From Streptomyces californicus (GTDB lineage: Bacteria; Actinomycetota; Actinomycetes; Streptomycetales; Streptomycetaceae): a stretch of DNA of 64,000 nucleotides. This document shows positions 1 to 8,164 of this stretch, one piece after another. Location: positions 1 to 64,000 of the forward strand of contig NZ_JNZZ01000030.1 of assembly GCF_000717645.1 (NCBI RefSeq), read 5' to 3'. Within the stretch, counting starts at the first letter, position 1. Each line of letters starts with the position of its first letter. A program made the position numbers and the translations under genes. The notes below the pieces were generated by a model, which had not been told where the DNA came from, did not search any database, and worked only from the letters and a program-made list of their open reading frames with translations.

Positions 1-62
1 CCCCAACGCCCCTCCACCGCCCGGCCCTTCGTCGGCGCACCCCAGGGAAGGACTCCCCGCCC

Positions 63-1061
63 GTGGCAACCTCGACCCCCACCCGGGACGCGTACGCGAA
101 AGCGCCCCGCGAACCGAAGAAGGAACCGGACAGCGACCGGCGGCAGGTGTGGCGCAGTCGGCTGTGGCGGTTCGACGACAAGGCGTCCCCGTACGCCTAC
201 ATCGCCCCGTTCTTCCTCGTCTTCGGGGCCTTCGGCCTCTACCCGCTGCTCTATACCGGCTGGATCGCCCTGCACCGGGTGGAGATGACCGGCCTCGACT
301 CGATGGAGTGGGTGGGCTGGGAGAACTTCGACAAGATCCTGCACGACCCGGAGTTCTGGACGTCGGTCGCCAACACCTTCCTGATCGGCGTCATCTCCAC
401 CGTGCCGCAGCTCCTGATGGCGCTGGGCCTGGCCCACCTCCTCAACTACCGGCTGCGGGCGAGCACGTTCTGGCGCACGGTCATCCTCACGCCGTACGCG
501 ACCTCCGTCGCCTCGGCGGCCCTCGTCTTCGCCCTGGTCTTCCGGGCCGACGGCGGACTGCTCAACTGGGTGACCGGCCTCTTCGGCCTCGACCCGACCA
601 ACTGGGCCAACGGGCACTGGACGTCGAAGATCGCCATCGCCGTCATCGTGATCTGGCGCTGGACCGGCTACAACGCGCTGATCTACCTTGCCGCGATGCA
701 GGCCGTCCCCAACGACCTCTACGAGGCTGCCTCGTTGGACGGCGCGTCACGCTGGCAGCAGTTCCGCAAGGTCACCATCCCCTCGCTGCGGCCGACGATC
801 CTGTTCACCATCGTCATCTCCACCATCGGCTCCATGCAGCTCTTCGGCGAGCCCCTGCTGCTGGAGGGCGGCGCGCTCGGCGCGACCGGCGGCAACGAGA
901 ACCAGTACGAGACGCTCAGCATCTACCTCTACAACTACGGCTGGAACCTCGGGCACCTCGGCCCGGCCGCCGCCGTCGCCTGGGCGATGCTCGCCCTCCT
1001 GCTGATCATCGCCGCGGCCAACTGGATCGTCGGCCGACTCGCCCGCACGTCCGCGGCCTGA
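63..1061 (+). CDS. cebF: Cellobiose ABC transporter permease CebF
   Basis: Integral membrane permease of a binding-protein-dependent carbohydrate importer (MalF-like), 332 aa. About six hydrophobic segments follow a charged N-terminal tail of roughly 45 residues. The conserved EAA loop that docks the ATPase (EAASLDG...P) starts near residue 221. The GTG start at 63 is preceded by the Shine-Dalgarno-like AGGGAAGGA. It is followed 14 bases later by a second permease and then by a GH1 beta-glucosidase, the arrangement of the Streptomyces cellobiose/cellotriose system. The binding-protein gene cebE should lie just upstream, outside the window. The ATPase is probably the shared MsiK encoded elsewhere, since no ATPase is present. 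The cebF assignment rests on context and family resemblance. Confidence 0.9.
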   Translation: MATSTPTRDAYAKAPREPKKEPDSDRRQVWRSRLWRFDDKASPYAYIAPFFLVFGAFGLYPLLYTGWIALHRVEMTGLDSMEWVGWENFDKILHDPEFWTSVANTFLIGVISTVPQLLMALGLAHLLNYRLRASTFWRTVILTPYATSVASAALVFALVFRADGGLLNWVTGLFGLDPTNWANGHWTSKIAIAVIVIWRWTGYNALIYLAAMQAVPNDLYEAASLDGASRWQQFRKVTIPSLRPTILFTIVISTIGSMQLFGEPLLLEGGALGATGGNENQYETLSIYLYNYGWNLGHLGPAAAVAWAMLALLLIIAAANWIVGRLARTSAA

Positions 1062-1075
1062 CCGGGAGCGCCTCC

Positions 1076-1996
1076 ATGACCATGACCAGCCCGACACCCA
1101 CCGCCCCCGTGAAGGTCGCGCCCGCCCCGAGGAGCACCGGCCCGTCCCGGCCGAGCCGCTTCCGGATGGGCGCCGGACAGCAGATGAAGGGCGGCCCCTT
1201 CGCGTACGCCGCACTCGCCGTCATCGGTCTCGGCTCGCTGCTGCCGCTCTACTGGACCCTGGTCGCGGCCTCCCGCACCCAGGACGAAGTCCTCGCCTCC
1301 ACACCGCCGTTCCTGCCCGGCGGCAAGCTGGTGGAGAACGTGCGGACCGCCTGGGAGCAGGCGAACCTCGGTACGGCGATCCTCAACAGCGTCATCGTCG
1401 CGGCTTCGATCACCGCCGCCACGCTCTTCTTCTGCACGCTCGCCGGCTACGCGTTCGCCAAGATGCGCTTCCGGGGCCGGGGGTGGCTGATGACGGCGGT
1501 CATCGCCACCCTCACCATCCCGCCGCAGCTCAGCGTCGTCCCGCTGTTCATGATGATGTCCGGCCTCGGCTGGGGCGGGCAGCTCGAATCGGTGATCCTC
1601 CCGACGCTGGTCAGCGCGTTCGGCGTGTTCTTCATGCGCCAGTACCTGATCGAGGCGCTGCCGTACGAGCTGATCGAGGCCGCCAAGATCGACGGCGCGA
1701 ACAACTTCCGCATCGTGGTGAGCGTGGTCCTGCCGGTCGCCCGCCCGGCGATGATGGTGCTCGGCATGCTCACCTTCGTCCAGGCGTGGAACGACTTCTT
1801 CTGGCCCTACCTGGCGCTCAACCAGCAGAACCCGACCCTTCAGGTGGCTCTCGGCCAGCTCAGCGCCTCGTACACCCCCGACCAGTCCATCGTGATGGCG
1901 GGCGCGCTGATCAGCACGCTGCCGCTGCTGGTGGTGTTCGTGGTCTTCGGCAAGAAGATCGTCGGCGGGATCATGTCCGGCGCGGTCAAGGGCTGA
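1076..1996 (+). CDS. cebG: Cellobiose ABC transporter permease CebG
   Basis: Second permease (MalG-like) of the importer, 306 aa. It should form a heterodimer with CebF in the cytoplasmic membrane. Six hydrophobic segments are visible. The EAA loop (EAAKIDGANN, beginning near residue 201) marks the ATPase contact, and the C-terminus ends in the GxxxG-rich stretch usual for MalG homologues. The ATG at 1076 is chosen because it falls 14 bases after the cebF stop and begins a hydrophilic leader. The next ATG, two codons later, cannot be excluded. The gene is in the same operon as cebF and is separated from bglC by a 96-base pyrimidine-rich gap. Confidence 0.9.
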   Translation: MTMTSPTPTAPVKVAPAPRSTGPSRPSRFRMGAGQQMKGGPFAYAALAVIGLGSLLPLYWTLVAASRTQDEVLASTPPFLPGGKLVENVRTAWEQANLGTAILNSVIVAASITAATLFFCTLAGYAFAKMRFRGRGWLMTAVIATLTIPPQLSVVPLFMMMSGLGWGGQLESVILPTLVSAFGVFFMRQYLIEALPYELIEAAKIDGANNFRIVVSVVLPVARPAMMVLGMLTFVQAWNDFFWPYLALNQQNPTLQVALGQLSASYTPDQSIVMAGALISTLPLLVVFVVFGKKIVGGIMSGAVKG

Positions 1997-2002
1997 CCCG
2001 GG

Positions 2003-2077
2003 CCCCGCCCCACAGCCGCCCCCTTCCGCCGCCCCTTCCTCAGCCCCCCCTTCCCTCCCCCCATCCCTCACTTCCTC
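2003..2077 (+). other. Pyrimidine-rich, G-poor tract between cebG and bglC
   Basis: About 75 bases consisting almost entirely of C and T with only a handful of G, unlike the surrounding coding DNA. It lies wholly between the cebG stop and the CebR box at bglC. Such unstructured C-rich RNA can serve as a Rho-loading or ribosome standby region. That role is inference only. Confidence 0.4.
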
Positions 2078-2091
2078 AGGGAGCGCTCCCG
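2078..2091. promoter_or_regulatory. CebR box overlapping the bglC ribosome-binding region
   Basis: AGGGAGCGCTCCCG contains the 12-bp palindromic core GGGAGCGCTCCC of the known Streptomyces CebR operator (TGGGAGCGCTCCCA). It ends 1 base before the bglC ATG and also supplies the only Shine-Dalgarno-like sequence (AGGGAG). Bound repressor would therefore sit on the start region rather than on a classical promoter. A CebR site at this unusual position has been reported for bglC in S. scabies, as I recall. Confidence 0.85.
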
Positions 2092-2092
2092 C

Positions 2093-3550
2093 ATGACAGC
2101 CGTCCGACCCGACACCCTTCCCCAGCAGGCCCCCGCCGCCACCGCCCCCTTCCCGACCGGCTTCCTCTGGGGCGCGGCCACCGCCGCCTACCAGGTGGAG
2201 GGCGCGGCCGCCGAACAGGGCCGCACCCCCTCCATCTGGGACACCTTCAGCCACACCCCGGGCCGCGTGCTCGGCGGGGACACCGGGGACGTGGCCGCCG
2301 ACCACTTCCACCGCTACCGCGACGACGTCGCCCTGATGAAGCGCCTCGGCCTGAAGGCGTACCGCTTCTCCCTCTCCTGGTCCCGCGTCCAGCCCACCGG
2401 CCGGGGCCCGGCCGTCGAACGCGGCCTGGACTTCTACCGCTCGCTCGTCGACGAGCTGCTGGCGGCGGGCATCGAACCCGTCGCCACGCTCTACCACTGG
2501 GACCTGCCACAGGAGTTGGAGGACGCGGGCGGCTGGCCCGAGCGCGTCACCGCCGAACGGTTCGCGGACTACGCGGCCATCGCCGCCCGCGCGCTCGGCG
2601 ACCGGGTCTCGCTGTGGACGACGCTCAACGAGCCCTGGTGCTCGGCCTTCCTCGGATACGGCTCCGGGGTCCACGCCCCCGGCCGCACCGAGCCGGCCGC
2701 CGCCCTGCGGGCCGCCCACCACCTCAACCTCGCCCACGGCCGGGCGACCGAGGCCCTGCGCGCCAACCTCCCGGCCACCGCGCGGACTTCGGTCACCCTC
2801 AATCTCCACCAGGTGCGCCCGCTGACCGCCGGCGCGGCGGACGCGGACGCCGCCCGCCGCATCGACGCGGTCGGCAACCGGGTCTTCACCGGCCCGATGC
2901 TGAGGGGCGCGTACCCGCAGGACCTGCTGGCGGACACCGAACACATCGTGAACTGGGACGAGTTGGTCCGTGCAGGCGACCTCGCCGCCATCGCCGCCCC
3001 GATCGACCTGCTCGGCGTCAACTACTACACGCCCACCATCGTCTCGACGCCCGCCGACGGGGCGGGCGACACCCGCAACGACGGCCACGGCAGCAGCGAC
3101 CACTCGCCGTGGCCCGGTTCGGAACACGTCGCCTTCCACCTCGCCGAGGGGCTGCCGGTCACCGCGATGAACTGGTCGGTCAAGCCGGACGGCCTGTACG
3201 ACCTCCTCATGGACGTCGCCCGCGAGCACCCGGAGCTGCCGATGATGGTGACCGAGAACGGCGCCGCCTTCGAGGACGCCCCCGACGCGGACGGCCGGGT
3301 CCACGACCCCGACCGGATCGCCTACCTCCACGGCCACCTGGACGCGGTGCGCCGGGCGGTCGCGGACGGCGCGGACGTACGGGGCTACTTCCTCTGGTCC
3401 CTCCTGGACAACTTCGAGTGGGGCTACGGCTACGCGAAGCGCTTCGGCGCGGTGTACGTCGACTACGCGACGCAGGTCCGTACGCCCAAGTCCAGCGCCC
3501 ACTGGTACGCCGACGTGATCGCCCGCCACGCCCTGCCCCCGGCCGCCTGA
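2093..3550 (+). CDS. bglC: Beta-glucosidase, glycoside hydrolase family 1
   Basis: Intracellular retaining beta-glucosidase, 485 aa with no signal peptide. It should hydrolyse imported cellobiose and short cello-oligosaccharides to glucose. The GH1 signatures are intact: the acid/base Glu180 in TLNEPW and the nucleophile Glu388 in TENG, plus the N-terminal [14 protein letters not shown] and the C-terminal [16 protein letters not shown] block. The ATG at 2093 is immediately downstream of a CebR operator that overlaps its ribosome-binding region. The gene is last in the cebFG operon and is followed by a 14-bp stem hairpin. Cellobiose or cellotriose should relieve CebR repression. Confidence 0.95.
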   Translation: MTAVRPDTLPQQAPAATAPFPTGFLWGAATAAYQVEGAAAEQGRTPSIWDTFSHTPGRVLGGDTGDVAADHFHRYRDDVALMKRLGLKAYRFSLSWSRVQPTGRGPAVERGLDFYRSLVDELLAAGIEPVATLYHWDLPQELEDAGGWPERVTAERFADYAAIAARALGDRVSLWTTLNEPWCSAFLGYGSGVHAPGRTEPAAALRAAHHLNLAHGRATEALRANLPATARTSVTLNLHQVRPLTAGAADADAARRIDAVGNRVFTGPMLRGAYPQDLLADTEHIVNWDELVRAGDLAAIAAPIDLLGVNYYTPTIVSTPADGAGDTRNDGHGSSDHSPWPGSEHVAFHLAEGLPVTAMNWSVKPDGLYDLLMDVAREHPELPMMVTENGAAFEDAPDADGRVHDPDRIAYLHGHLDAVRRAVADGADVRGYFLWSLLDNFEWGYGYAKRFGAVYVDYATQVRTPKSSAHWYADVIARHALPPAA

Positions 3551-3561
3551 CTTCGGCGAAG

Positions 3562-3595
3562 CGGCGGGCCCGGCCCTCCCCGGCCGGGCCCGCCG
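3562..3595 (+). terminator. Hairpin terminator after bglC
   Basis: A 14-bp perfect stem (left arm begins CGGCGGGCCCGG) closes a 6-base loop just after the bglC stop. There is no strong T-run, as is usual in Streptomyces. It separates the bglC transcript from the cebR promoter region. Confidence 0.75.
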
Positions 3596-3613
3596 TCGCT
3601 TTCCGGCCGCTTT

Positions 3614-3627
3614 TGGGAGCGCTCCCA
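3614..3627. promoter_or_regulatory. Perfect CebR operator upstream of cebR
   Basis: TGGGAGCGCTCCCA is an exact 14-bp match to the established CebR binding consensus and is a perfect palindrome. It lies about 93 bases upstream of the cebR start, consistent with autoregulation. Confidence 0.9.
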
Positions 3628-3719
3628 TTACGCTGTCCGTACGCTCGTCGGGGTGATCGGTCCAGGACTTGGATTGACCGTACGGCTGTGAGAAATTGAC
3701 CGGGAACGGGGAGGCGGCC

Positions 3720-4757
3720 ATGGCGGCAGCGCGTGTACGGAGCGGCGGGCGGCCCACGCTCGAAGAGGTGGCGGCACGGGCCGGTGTCGGCCGGGGCACC
3801 GCCTCGCGGGTCATCAACGGCTCCCCCCGGGTCAGCGACGCGACCCGGCAGGCAGTCGAGGCGGCCGTGGCCGAGCTGGGGTACGTCCCCAACCGCGCCG
3901 CCCGCGCCCTGGCGGGCAACCGCACCGACGCCATCGCGCTGGTGGTGCCCGAGCCGGAGACCCGGTTCTTCGCCGAGCCGTACTTCTCCGCGATCGTGCG
4001 CGGTGTCGGCGCGGCCCTGGCCGACACGGAGATGCAGCTCCTCCTCACCCTCGTCGGCAACGACCGCGAGCGCCGCCGCCTCGCCCAGTACCTCACCGCG
4101 CACCGCGTCGACGGCGTCCTCCTGGTCGCGGTGCACGCCGACGACCCACTGCCGGAGCTGCTGGAGCAGTTGGGCATGCCCTGCGTCATCAGCGGCGCCC
4201 GGCACCCGGGCGAAACCCTGCCCTCGGTGGACTCGGACAACTACGAGGGAGCGCGGGCGGCCGTCGAGCACCTGGTCTCCCGGGGCCGCCGGCAGGTCGC
4301 CACGATCACCGGCCGCCTGGAGGTGTACGGGGCCCAGCGCCGCCTCGACGGCTACCGCGCCGCCGTGTCCGCCGCCGGTCTGACCCCCGACGAACGCCTG
4401 ATCGCCCCCGCCGACTTCACCGAGGAGGGCGGCGCGAAGGCCATGCGCGACCTGCTCGCCCGCCGCCCGGAGCTGGACGGGGTCTTCGTCGCCTCCGACG
4501 TGATGGCCGCCGGCGCGCGCCAGGTCCTGCGCGAGGCGGGCCGCCGTGTCCCCGAGGACGTGGCCCTGGTCGGCTTCGACGACTCGGTGGTCGCCCGCCA
4601 CATGCACCCGCCCCTCACCAGCGTCCGCCAGCCCATAGAGGAGATGGGCCGCCGTATGGCCCGGCTCCTCCTGGACGAGATCGCGGGCCGCTCCCCGGAC
4701 GAGGAGCGCCCCTCGCTGGTCCTCCCCACGGAGCTGGTGGTCCGCGACTCGTCCTGA
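3720..4757 (+). CDS. cebR: LacI-family repressor CebR
   Basis: Cellobiose/cellotriose-responsive repressor, 345 aa. The N-terminal LacI helix-turn-helix (LEEVAARAGVGRGTASRVING, hinge helix ending NRAARAL) occupies residues 10-60. A periplasmic-binding-protein-like effector domain follows and includes the typical ALVGFDDS motif near the C-terminus. The ATG at 3720 is preferred over an in-frame TTG 24 bases upstream because GGGGAGG sits 6-7 bases before it. It is transcribed in the same direction as cebFG-bglC but has its own operator and is insulated by a terminator. In the arrangements I recall, cebR is divergent from cebE, so the location after bglC is unusual. Confidence 0.9.
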   Translation: MAAARVRSGGRPTLEEVAARAGVGRGTASRVINGSPRVSDATRQAVEAAVAELGYVPNRAARALAGNRTDAIALVVPEPETRFFAEPYFSAIVRGVGAALADTEMQLLLTLVGNDRERRRLAQYLTAHRVDGVLLVAVHADDPLPELLEQLGMPCVISGARHPGETLPSVDSDNYEGARAAVEHLVSRGRRQVATITGRLEVYGAQRRLDGYRAAVSAAGLTPDERLIAPADFTEEGGAKAMRDLLARRPELDGVFVASDVMAAGARQVLREAGRRVPEDVALVGFDDSVVARHMHPPLTSVRQPIEEMGRRMARLLLDEIAGRSPDEERPSLVLPTELVVRDSS

Positions 4758-4826
4758 GCGGTGGACCGGGGTCCGGCGAGGTCCGTCCCGAACAGCGGTG
4801 GCCGGTCTTCCGGATTTCACAAGTTC

Positions 4827-4856
4827 TTCACCCCGCTCGGCCCGGGCGGCTAATGT
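4827..4856 (+). promoter_or_regulatory. Possible promoter for the TerD-nuclease gene
   Basis: TTCACC and TAATGT are separated by 18 bases within the 191-base gap before the TerD gene, and the region is locally less G+C rich. This resembles a housekeeping-type promoter about 90 bases upstream of the start. It is a weak prediction based on spacing and sequence only. Confidence 0.3.
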
Positions 4857-4948
4857 TCGCTGCGTACGGCGATTGTGTGACGCACCACACACGTCACGCG
4901 GTGGGCTGCCGGAGTGCGTTCCGGGCGGCTGTGCATCTGGGGGGCCTC

Positions 4949-7078
4949 GTGCACGAGATGGTCAAGGGCGCCAACGTCGGTCTGTCGGCGCTGAGCGAGA
5001 ACGTCGGGGCCGTGGTGGTCGGCCTGGGGTGGAGCAGCGCCACCGGTGAGGGGGACGCCGACGTCTCGGTGCTGCTGCTCGACGCCGACGGCAAGGTCCG
5101 CAGCGACGCCGACTTCTGCTTCTACAACAACCCCGTCGCGGGCGACGGCAGCGTGCACCTGCTCGGCAAGACCCCGACCGCCGACGGCAGCGAGGACCGG
5201 ATCTCCTTTGACCTGGACGCCGTCCCGCCGGAGGTCGACAAGGTGGTCGTCGCCGCCAGCCGCTACGGGGGCGCCCGCTTCGGCGAGCTCGACGACCTCC
5301 GGCTCACCCTCGCCGACAGCACGGGCGACGGGCTCGCCCGGTTCGCGGTCCACGACGTCGAGGAGGTCAGCGCCCTGATCTTCGGCGAGCTGTACCGGCG
5401 TGCGGGGGAGTGGAAGTTCCGCGCGGTCGGCCAGGGGTACGCCTCGGGCCTCGCGGGGCTGGCCACCGACTACGGCGTCGACATCGACGACGACGCGGAG
5501 ACGGCCGTGGCGCAGGCGGCCGACGGGGAGGCGGCCTCGGCGAGGACGGCCGGCGCGGAACGGACGGGCACGGGACAGGTCGGCGCCGAGCCGGAGGGGT
5601 CCGCTCCGGAGGGGCCCGGTCCGGACGTGGAGGTTCCGGGTGGGACGTCGACGGCGCCGTCCGCGCGCGTACCCGCCCAGAGCCGGGACGGGCACGCCGT
5701 CGACCGGGCGGCGACGGGTCCGGAGCCCGCCAAGCCCGGTACGGCCGCCGCCCCCGCCGACGGGCCGAAGTCCGCGCGCCGCCCCCGTACCGCGAAGAAG
5801 AAGGTCACCCTGCCCCGTACGGCCAAGAAGTCCCTCGCCGACAACGACACCTGGCGCACCGCCCGGCTGTTCCCCGGCTCCGCCCTCAAGAGCGACCGGG
5901 AGCGCGAGACGCGGGCCACCTCCGTCGTGCTGTCCGTGATGGCGCAGGTGCCGGAGTTCGGCCGCCGCCTCACCGCCGCCTTCGGCGCCCCGGCCGGCCG
6001 GATGGAGACGTTCACCGAGGTCACCCTGCCGCACGGGGAATCGCCGCGCCGCCCGGACGGGGTCATCCGGGTCGAGCGGGCGGGCAAGCTGTGGACCGCG
6101 CTGGTGGAGACCAAGACCAACGGGAACGCCCTCAAGCCCGACCAGGTCCAGGCGTACATGGACATCGCCGCACGGCGCGGGTACGAGGCGGTGATCACCC
6201 TCTCCAACGACGTCGCGCTGGAGGGCAGTCCGCTCGTCGACGTCCGGATCGACCGGCGGCGCAAGCACAAGGTGGCTCTCTGGCACCTGTCCTGGGCCGA
6301 GGTCGTGCACCAGGCACAGATGCTCATCCGCCACGAGGGGGTCGGCGACGCCGCGCACGCCTGGCTGCTCCAGGAACTGCTCCACTACCTCCAGCACGAG
6401 AACTCCGGCTGCCACGGCTTCCAGAACATGGGCGCGGCGTGGGTCCCCGTACGGCGGGGAATCGACGAGGAGACCCTGTGCCAGGGCGACGCCCGCGCGC
6501 TGGAGGTCATCGAGAACTGGGAGCGGCTGGTCCGGCAGGTGTGCCTGCGGCTCGGCGGCGAACTGGGGCAGAAGGTCCTGCCGGTCCAGCGCGCCCGGCG
6601 CGGCGCGGACCCCGGTGCGCGCCGCACCGAGCTGGCCGACCACCTCTGCGAGCAGGGAAGGCTCAACGCGGAGATCCGCATCGAGGGCACGCCGGGCGTC
6701 CTCGGTATCACCGCGGATCTGCGCACCGGCAAGCTCCGTACGTCGATCGAGGTCCCCGCCGAGGGCGCGGGCTATCCGCTCGCCCGGGCCAAGCGCCTGG
6801 TGCGACGGCTCTCCGACGCCCCGGCCGACCTGCACATCGAGACGCTCGTGGACGGCCGGGGCACCGGCCCGCGCGGCACGCTGGAGCGGCTGCGCCCGGA
6901 GCCCGCCGACATCCTGCCGAAGGACGGGGCGCAGATCACCGGCTTCCGGCTCTCCCTGTTCAAGGGGATGGGCGCCGGCAGGGGCAGCGCCGAGACCGGC
7001 TTCATCCGCAGCGTCGACGACGCCGTGGACCGCTTCCACGCCCAGGTCGTCGCCCATGTGGACGCTCCGGTGGTCTGA
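4949..7078 (+). CDS. TerD-domain protein fused to a PD-(D/E)XK nuclease-like domain
   Basis: 709 aa, multi-domain, no signal peptide or membrane segment. Residues 1-185 are a TerD/TerZ-type calcium-binding domain (KGANVGLSAL, then acidic DADVSVLLLDADGKV and FCFYNNP). Residues 186-310 form a low-complexity Ala/Gly/Glu/Pro linker ending in Lys-rich segments. Residues 320-470 resemble a restriction-like nuclease core: Asp370 in RPDGVI, Glu387-Thr-Lys389 in LVETKTN, and Gln399/Gln401 in the following helix, a D...ExK...Q pattern. The last 240 residues are unassigned. The GTG at 4949 is chosen for a GGGGGG ribosome site 5 bases upstream. TerD families are linked to tellurite, phage and stress resistance, but no ter neighbours are present. 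The function is unknown; a Ca2+- or stress-linked DNA-processing enzyme is inference. Confidence 0.75.
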   Translation: MHEMVKGANVGLSALSENVGAVVVGLGWSSATGEGDADVSVLLLDADGKVRSDADFCFYNNPVAGDGSVHLLGKTPTADGSEDRISFDLDAVPPEVDKVVVAASRYGGARFGELDDLRLTLADSTGDGLARFAVHDVEEVSALIFGELYRRAGEWKFRAVGQGYASGLAGLATDYGVDIDDDAETAVAQAADGEAASARTAGAERTGTGQVGAEPEGSAPEGPGPDVEVPGGTSTAPSARVPAQSRDGHAVDRAATGPEPAKPGTAAAPADGPKSARRPRTAKKKVTLPRTAKKSLADNDTWRTARLFPGSALKSDRERETRATSVVLSVMAQVPEFGRRLTAAFGAPAGRMETFTEVTLPHGESPRRPDGVIRVERAGKLWTALVETKTNGNALKPDQVQAYMDIAARRGYEAVITLSNDVALEGSPLVDVRIDRRRKHKVALWHLSWAEVVHQAQMLIRHEGVGDAAHAWLLQELLHYLQHENSGCHGFQNMGAAWVPVRRGIDEETLCQGDARALEVIENWERLVRQVCLRLGGELGQKVLPVQRARRGADPGARRTELADHLCEQGRLNAEIRIEGTPGVLGITADLRTGKLRTSIEVPAEGAGYPLARAKRLVRRLSDAPADLHIETLVDGRGTGPRGTLERLRPEPADILPKDGAQITGFRLSLFKGMGAGRGSAETGFIRSVDDAVDRFHAQVVAHVDAPVV

Positions 7079-7206
7079 GGACGCCCTCCCGGGCAGGTGA
7101 GCCGGGCGGATCTCGACCGGGTCCGCCGGGTCCACCCCGGCCTTCGGTCCGGGCCCACCCCCGCGCCTTTTGTGGTGTGGACATGACCAGCAGACAGGTC
7201 TACCGT

Positions 7207-7222
7207 CTTGGTCTAGACCAAG
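7207..7222. promoter_or_regulatory. DasR-type (dre) palindrome upstream of the LPMO gene
   Basis: CTTGGTCTAGACCAAG is a perfect 16-bp palindrome centred on TGGTCTAGACCA, the core of the Streptomyces DasR responsive element. It lies 64-79 bases upstream of a chitin-active-type oxidase gene, which matches the known DasR (GlcNAc/GlcN-6-P-responsive GntR regulator) control of chitinolytic genes. Confidence 0.85.
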
Positions 7223-7285
7223 TGGTGAGCCGCCGCGCCCCGGTCGTCCGTCCGCACGCTCCACCCCTCACCTCAGGAGCACCAC

Positions 7286-7876
7286 ATGCGCAGGAAGATC
7301 ACGTCCTTACTCCTCGGCCTCGGCATCGCCGGGGCGTCCCTGCTGGCCACCTCCGGCAGCGCGCAGAGCCACGGGTACACCGACTCGCCGGTCAGCAGGC
7401 AGCAGCTCTGCGGCAACGGCACCGTCCGCAACTGCGGGCAGATCCAGTGGGAGCCGCCGAGCGTGGAGGGCCCCAAGGGGTTCCCGGCGCGCGGACCCCG
7501 CGACGGCCTGATCTGCGCCGGGGGCAACCAGCGCTTCGCCGAGCTGGACGACCCGCGCGGCGGAGCCTGGCCCACCACCTCGGTGTCCGCCGGCGCGAGC
7601 CACACCTTCCGCTGGCGGATCACCGCCCGGCACGCCACCACCGACTTCCGGTACTACGTCACCAAGGACGGCTACGACCCCTCGAAGCCCCTCACCCGGG
7701 CCGACCTGGAGCCGCAGCCCTTCCTGACGGTGCCCTTCGGCGGCCGCCAGCCCGGGGCCACGGTCACGCACGCGGGCGCCCTGCCGCAGAAGTCGGGCAA
7801 GCACCTGATCCTCGGCGTCTGGACCATCGCGGACACCGGCAACGCGTTCTACGCCTGCTCCGACGTCACGTTCTGA
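7286..7876 (+). CDS. Secreted lytic polysaccharide monooxygenase, AA10 (chitin/cellulose-binding)
   Basis: Copper-dependent oxidase that cleaves crystalline chitin or cellulose, 196 aa. A Sec signal peptide (RRK, hydrophobic core, ...AQS) is cut so that the mature protein begins HGY. This N-terminal His29 and the His in TARHATTDFRYY form the copper histidine brace. Cysteines in QQLCGNGTVRNC and FYACSD suggest the usual disulfides. It is a single AA10 domain with no carbohydrate-binding module. It stands alone behind a DasR-type operator, so it is probably induced with the chitinases. The strong hairpin at 7934-7967 follows. Confidence 0.93.
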   Translation: MRRKITSLLLGLGIAGASLLATSGSAQSHGYTDSPVSRQQLCGNGTVRNCGQIQWEPPSVEGPKGFPARGPRDGLICAGGNQRFAELDDPRGGAWPTTSVSAGASHTFRWRITARHATTDFRYYVTKDGYDPSKPLTRADLEPQPFLTVPFGGRQPGATVTHAGALPQKSGKHLILGVWTIADTGNAFYACSDVTF

Positions 7877-7933
7877 CCGCCTGACCGGCGCAGACGACGG
7901 AGAAGCCGCCCCGGCGCACCCGGCCGGGACGGC

Positions 7934-7967
7934 GGAAGGGCCCCGGTCCGAAGACCGGGGCCCTTCC
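7934..7967. terminator. Bidirectional terminator hairpin between LPMO and tRNA-His
   Basis: A 15-bp perfect stem (GGAAGGGCCCCGGTC and its complement) closes a CGAA tetraloop. It lies between the stop of the LPMO gene (plus strand) and the 3' end of tRNA-His (minus strand), so it can terminate both convergent transcripts. Confidence 0.85.
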
Positions 7968-7972
7968 TTCAG

Positions 7973-8046
7973 GGTGAGTAACGGGACTTGAACCCGCGAC
8001 ATCCTGGACCACAACCAGGTGCTCTGCCAGCTGAGCTATACCCACC
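7973..8046 (-). tRNA. tRNA-His (GTG anticodon)
   Basis: Read on the minus strand, the cloverleaf has acceptor arms GTGGGTA/TACTCAC, a D-arm with AGCTCAGCTGG, an anticodon stem CCTGG/CCAGG with loop TTGTGGT (anticodon GTG), and a T-arm with GGTTCAA. An extra 5' G opposite a C discriminator, the His-tRNA identity element, is present. The 3' CCA is not encoded. A small 7-bp hairpin (8054-8071) lies just upstream. Confidence 0.95.
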
Positions 8047-8164
8047 ATGTCGCCCGGTCGTTTCCGACCGGCCGAGAAAAAGTGTACAGGGTCCGGGAGG
8101 GTGCTCGCGCCCCCGTTTCCCCGGGCCGGTCCACAGGCGCCTTCACGCCCGTGACCAGCGGGTT

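Noticed and set aside
935..4240. 1101-codon minus-strand open frame across cebG, bglC and cebR
   Set aside because: Antisense to well-supported genes; composition is the third-position shadow of high-GC coding DNA, and no domains are visible.
7973..8046. tRNA-His as an integration site for a mobile element
   Set aside because: No integrase, no second copy of the tRNA 3' end and no foreign-looking block beside it.
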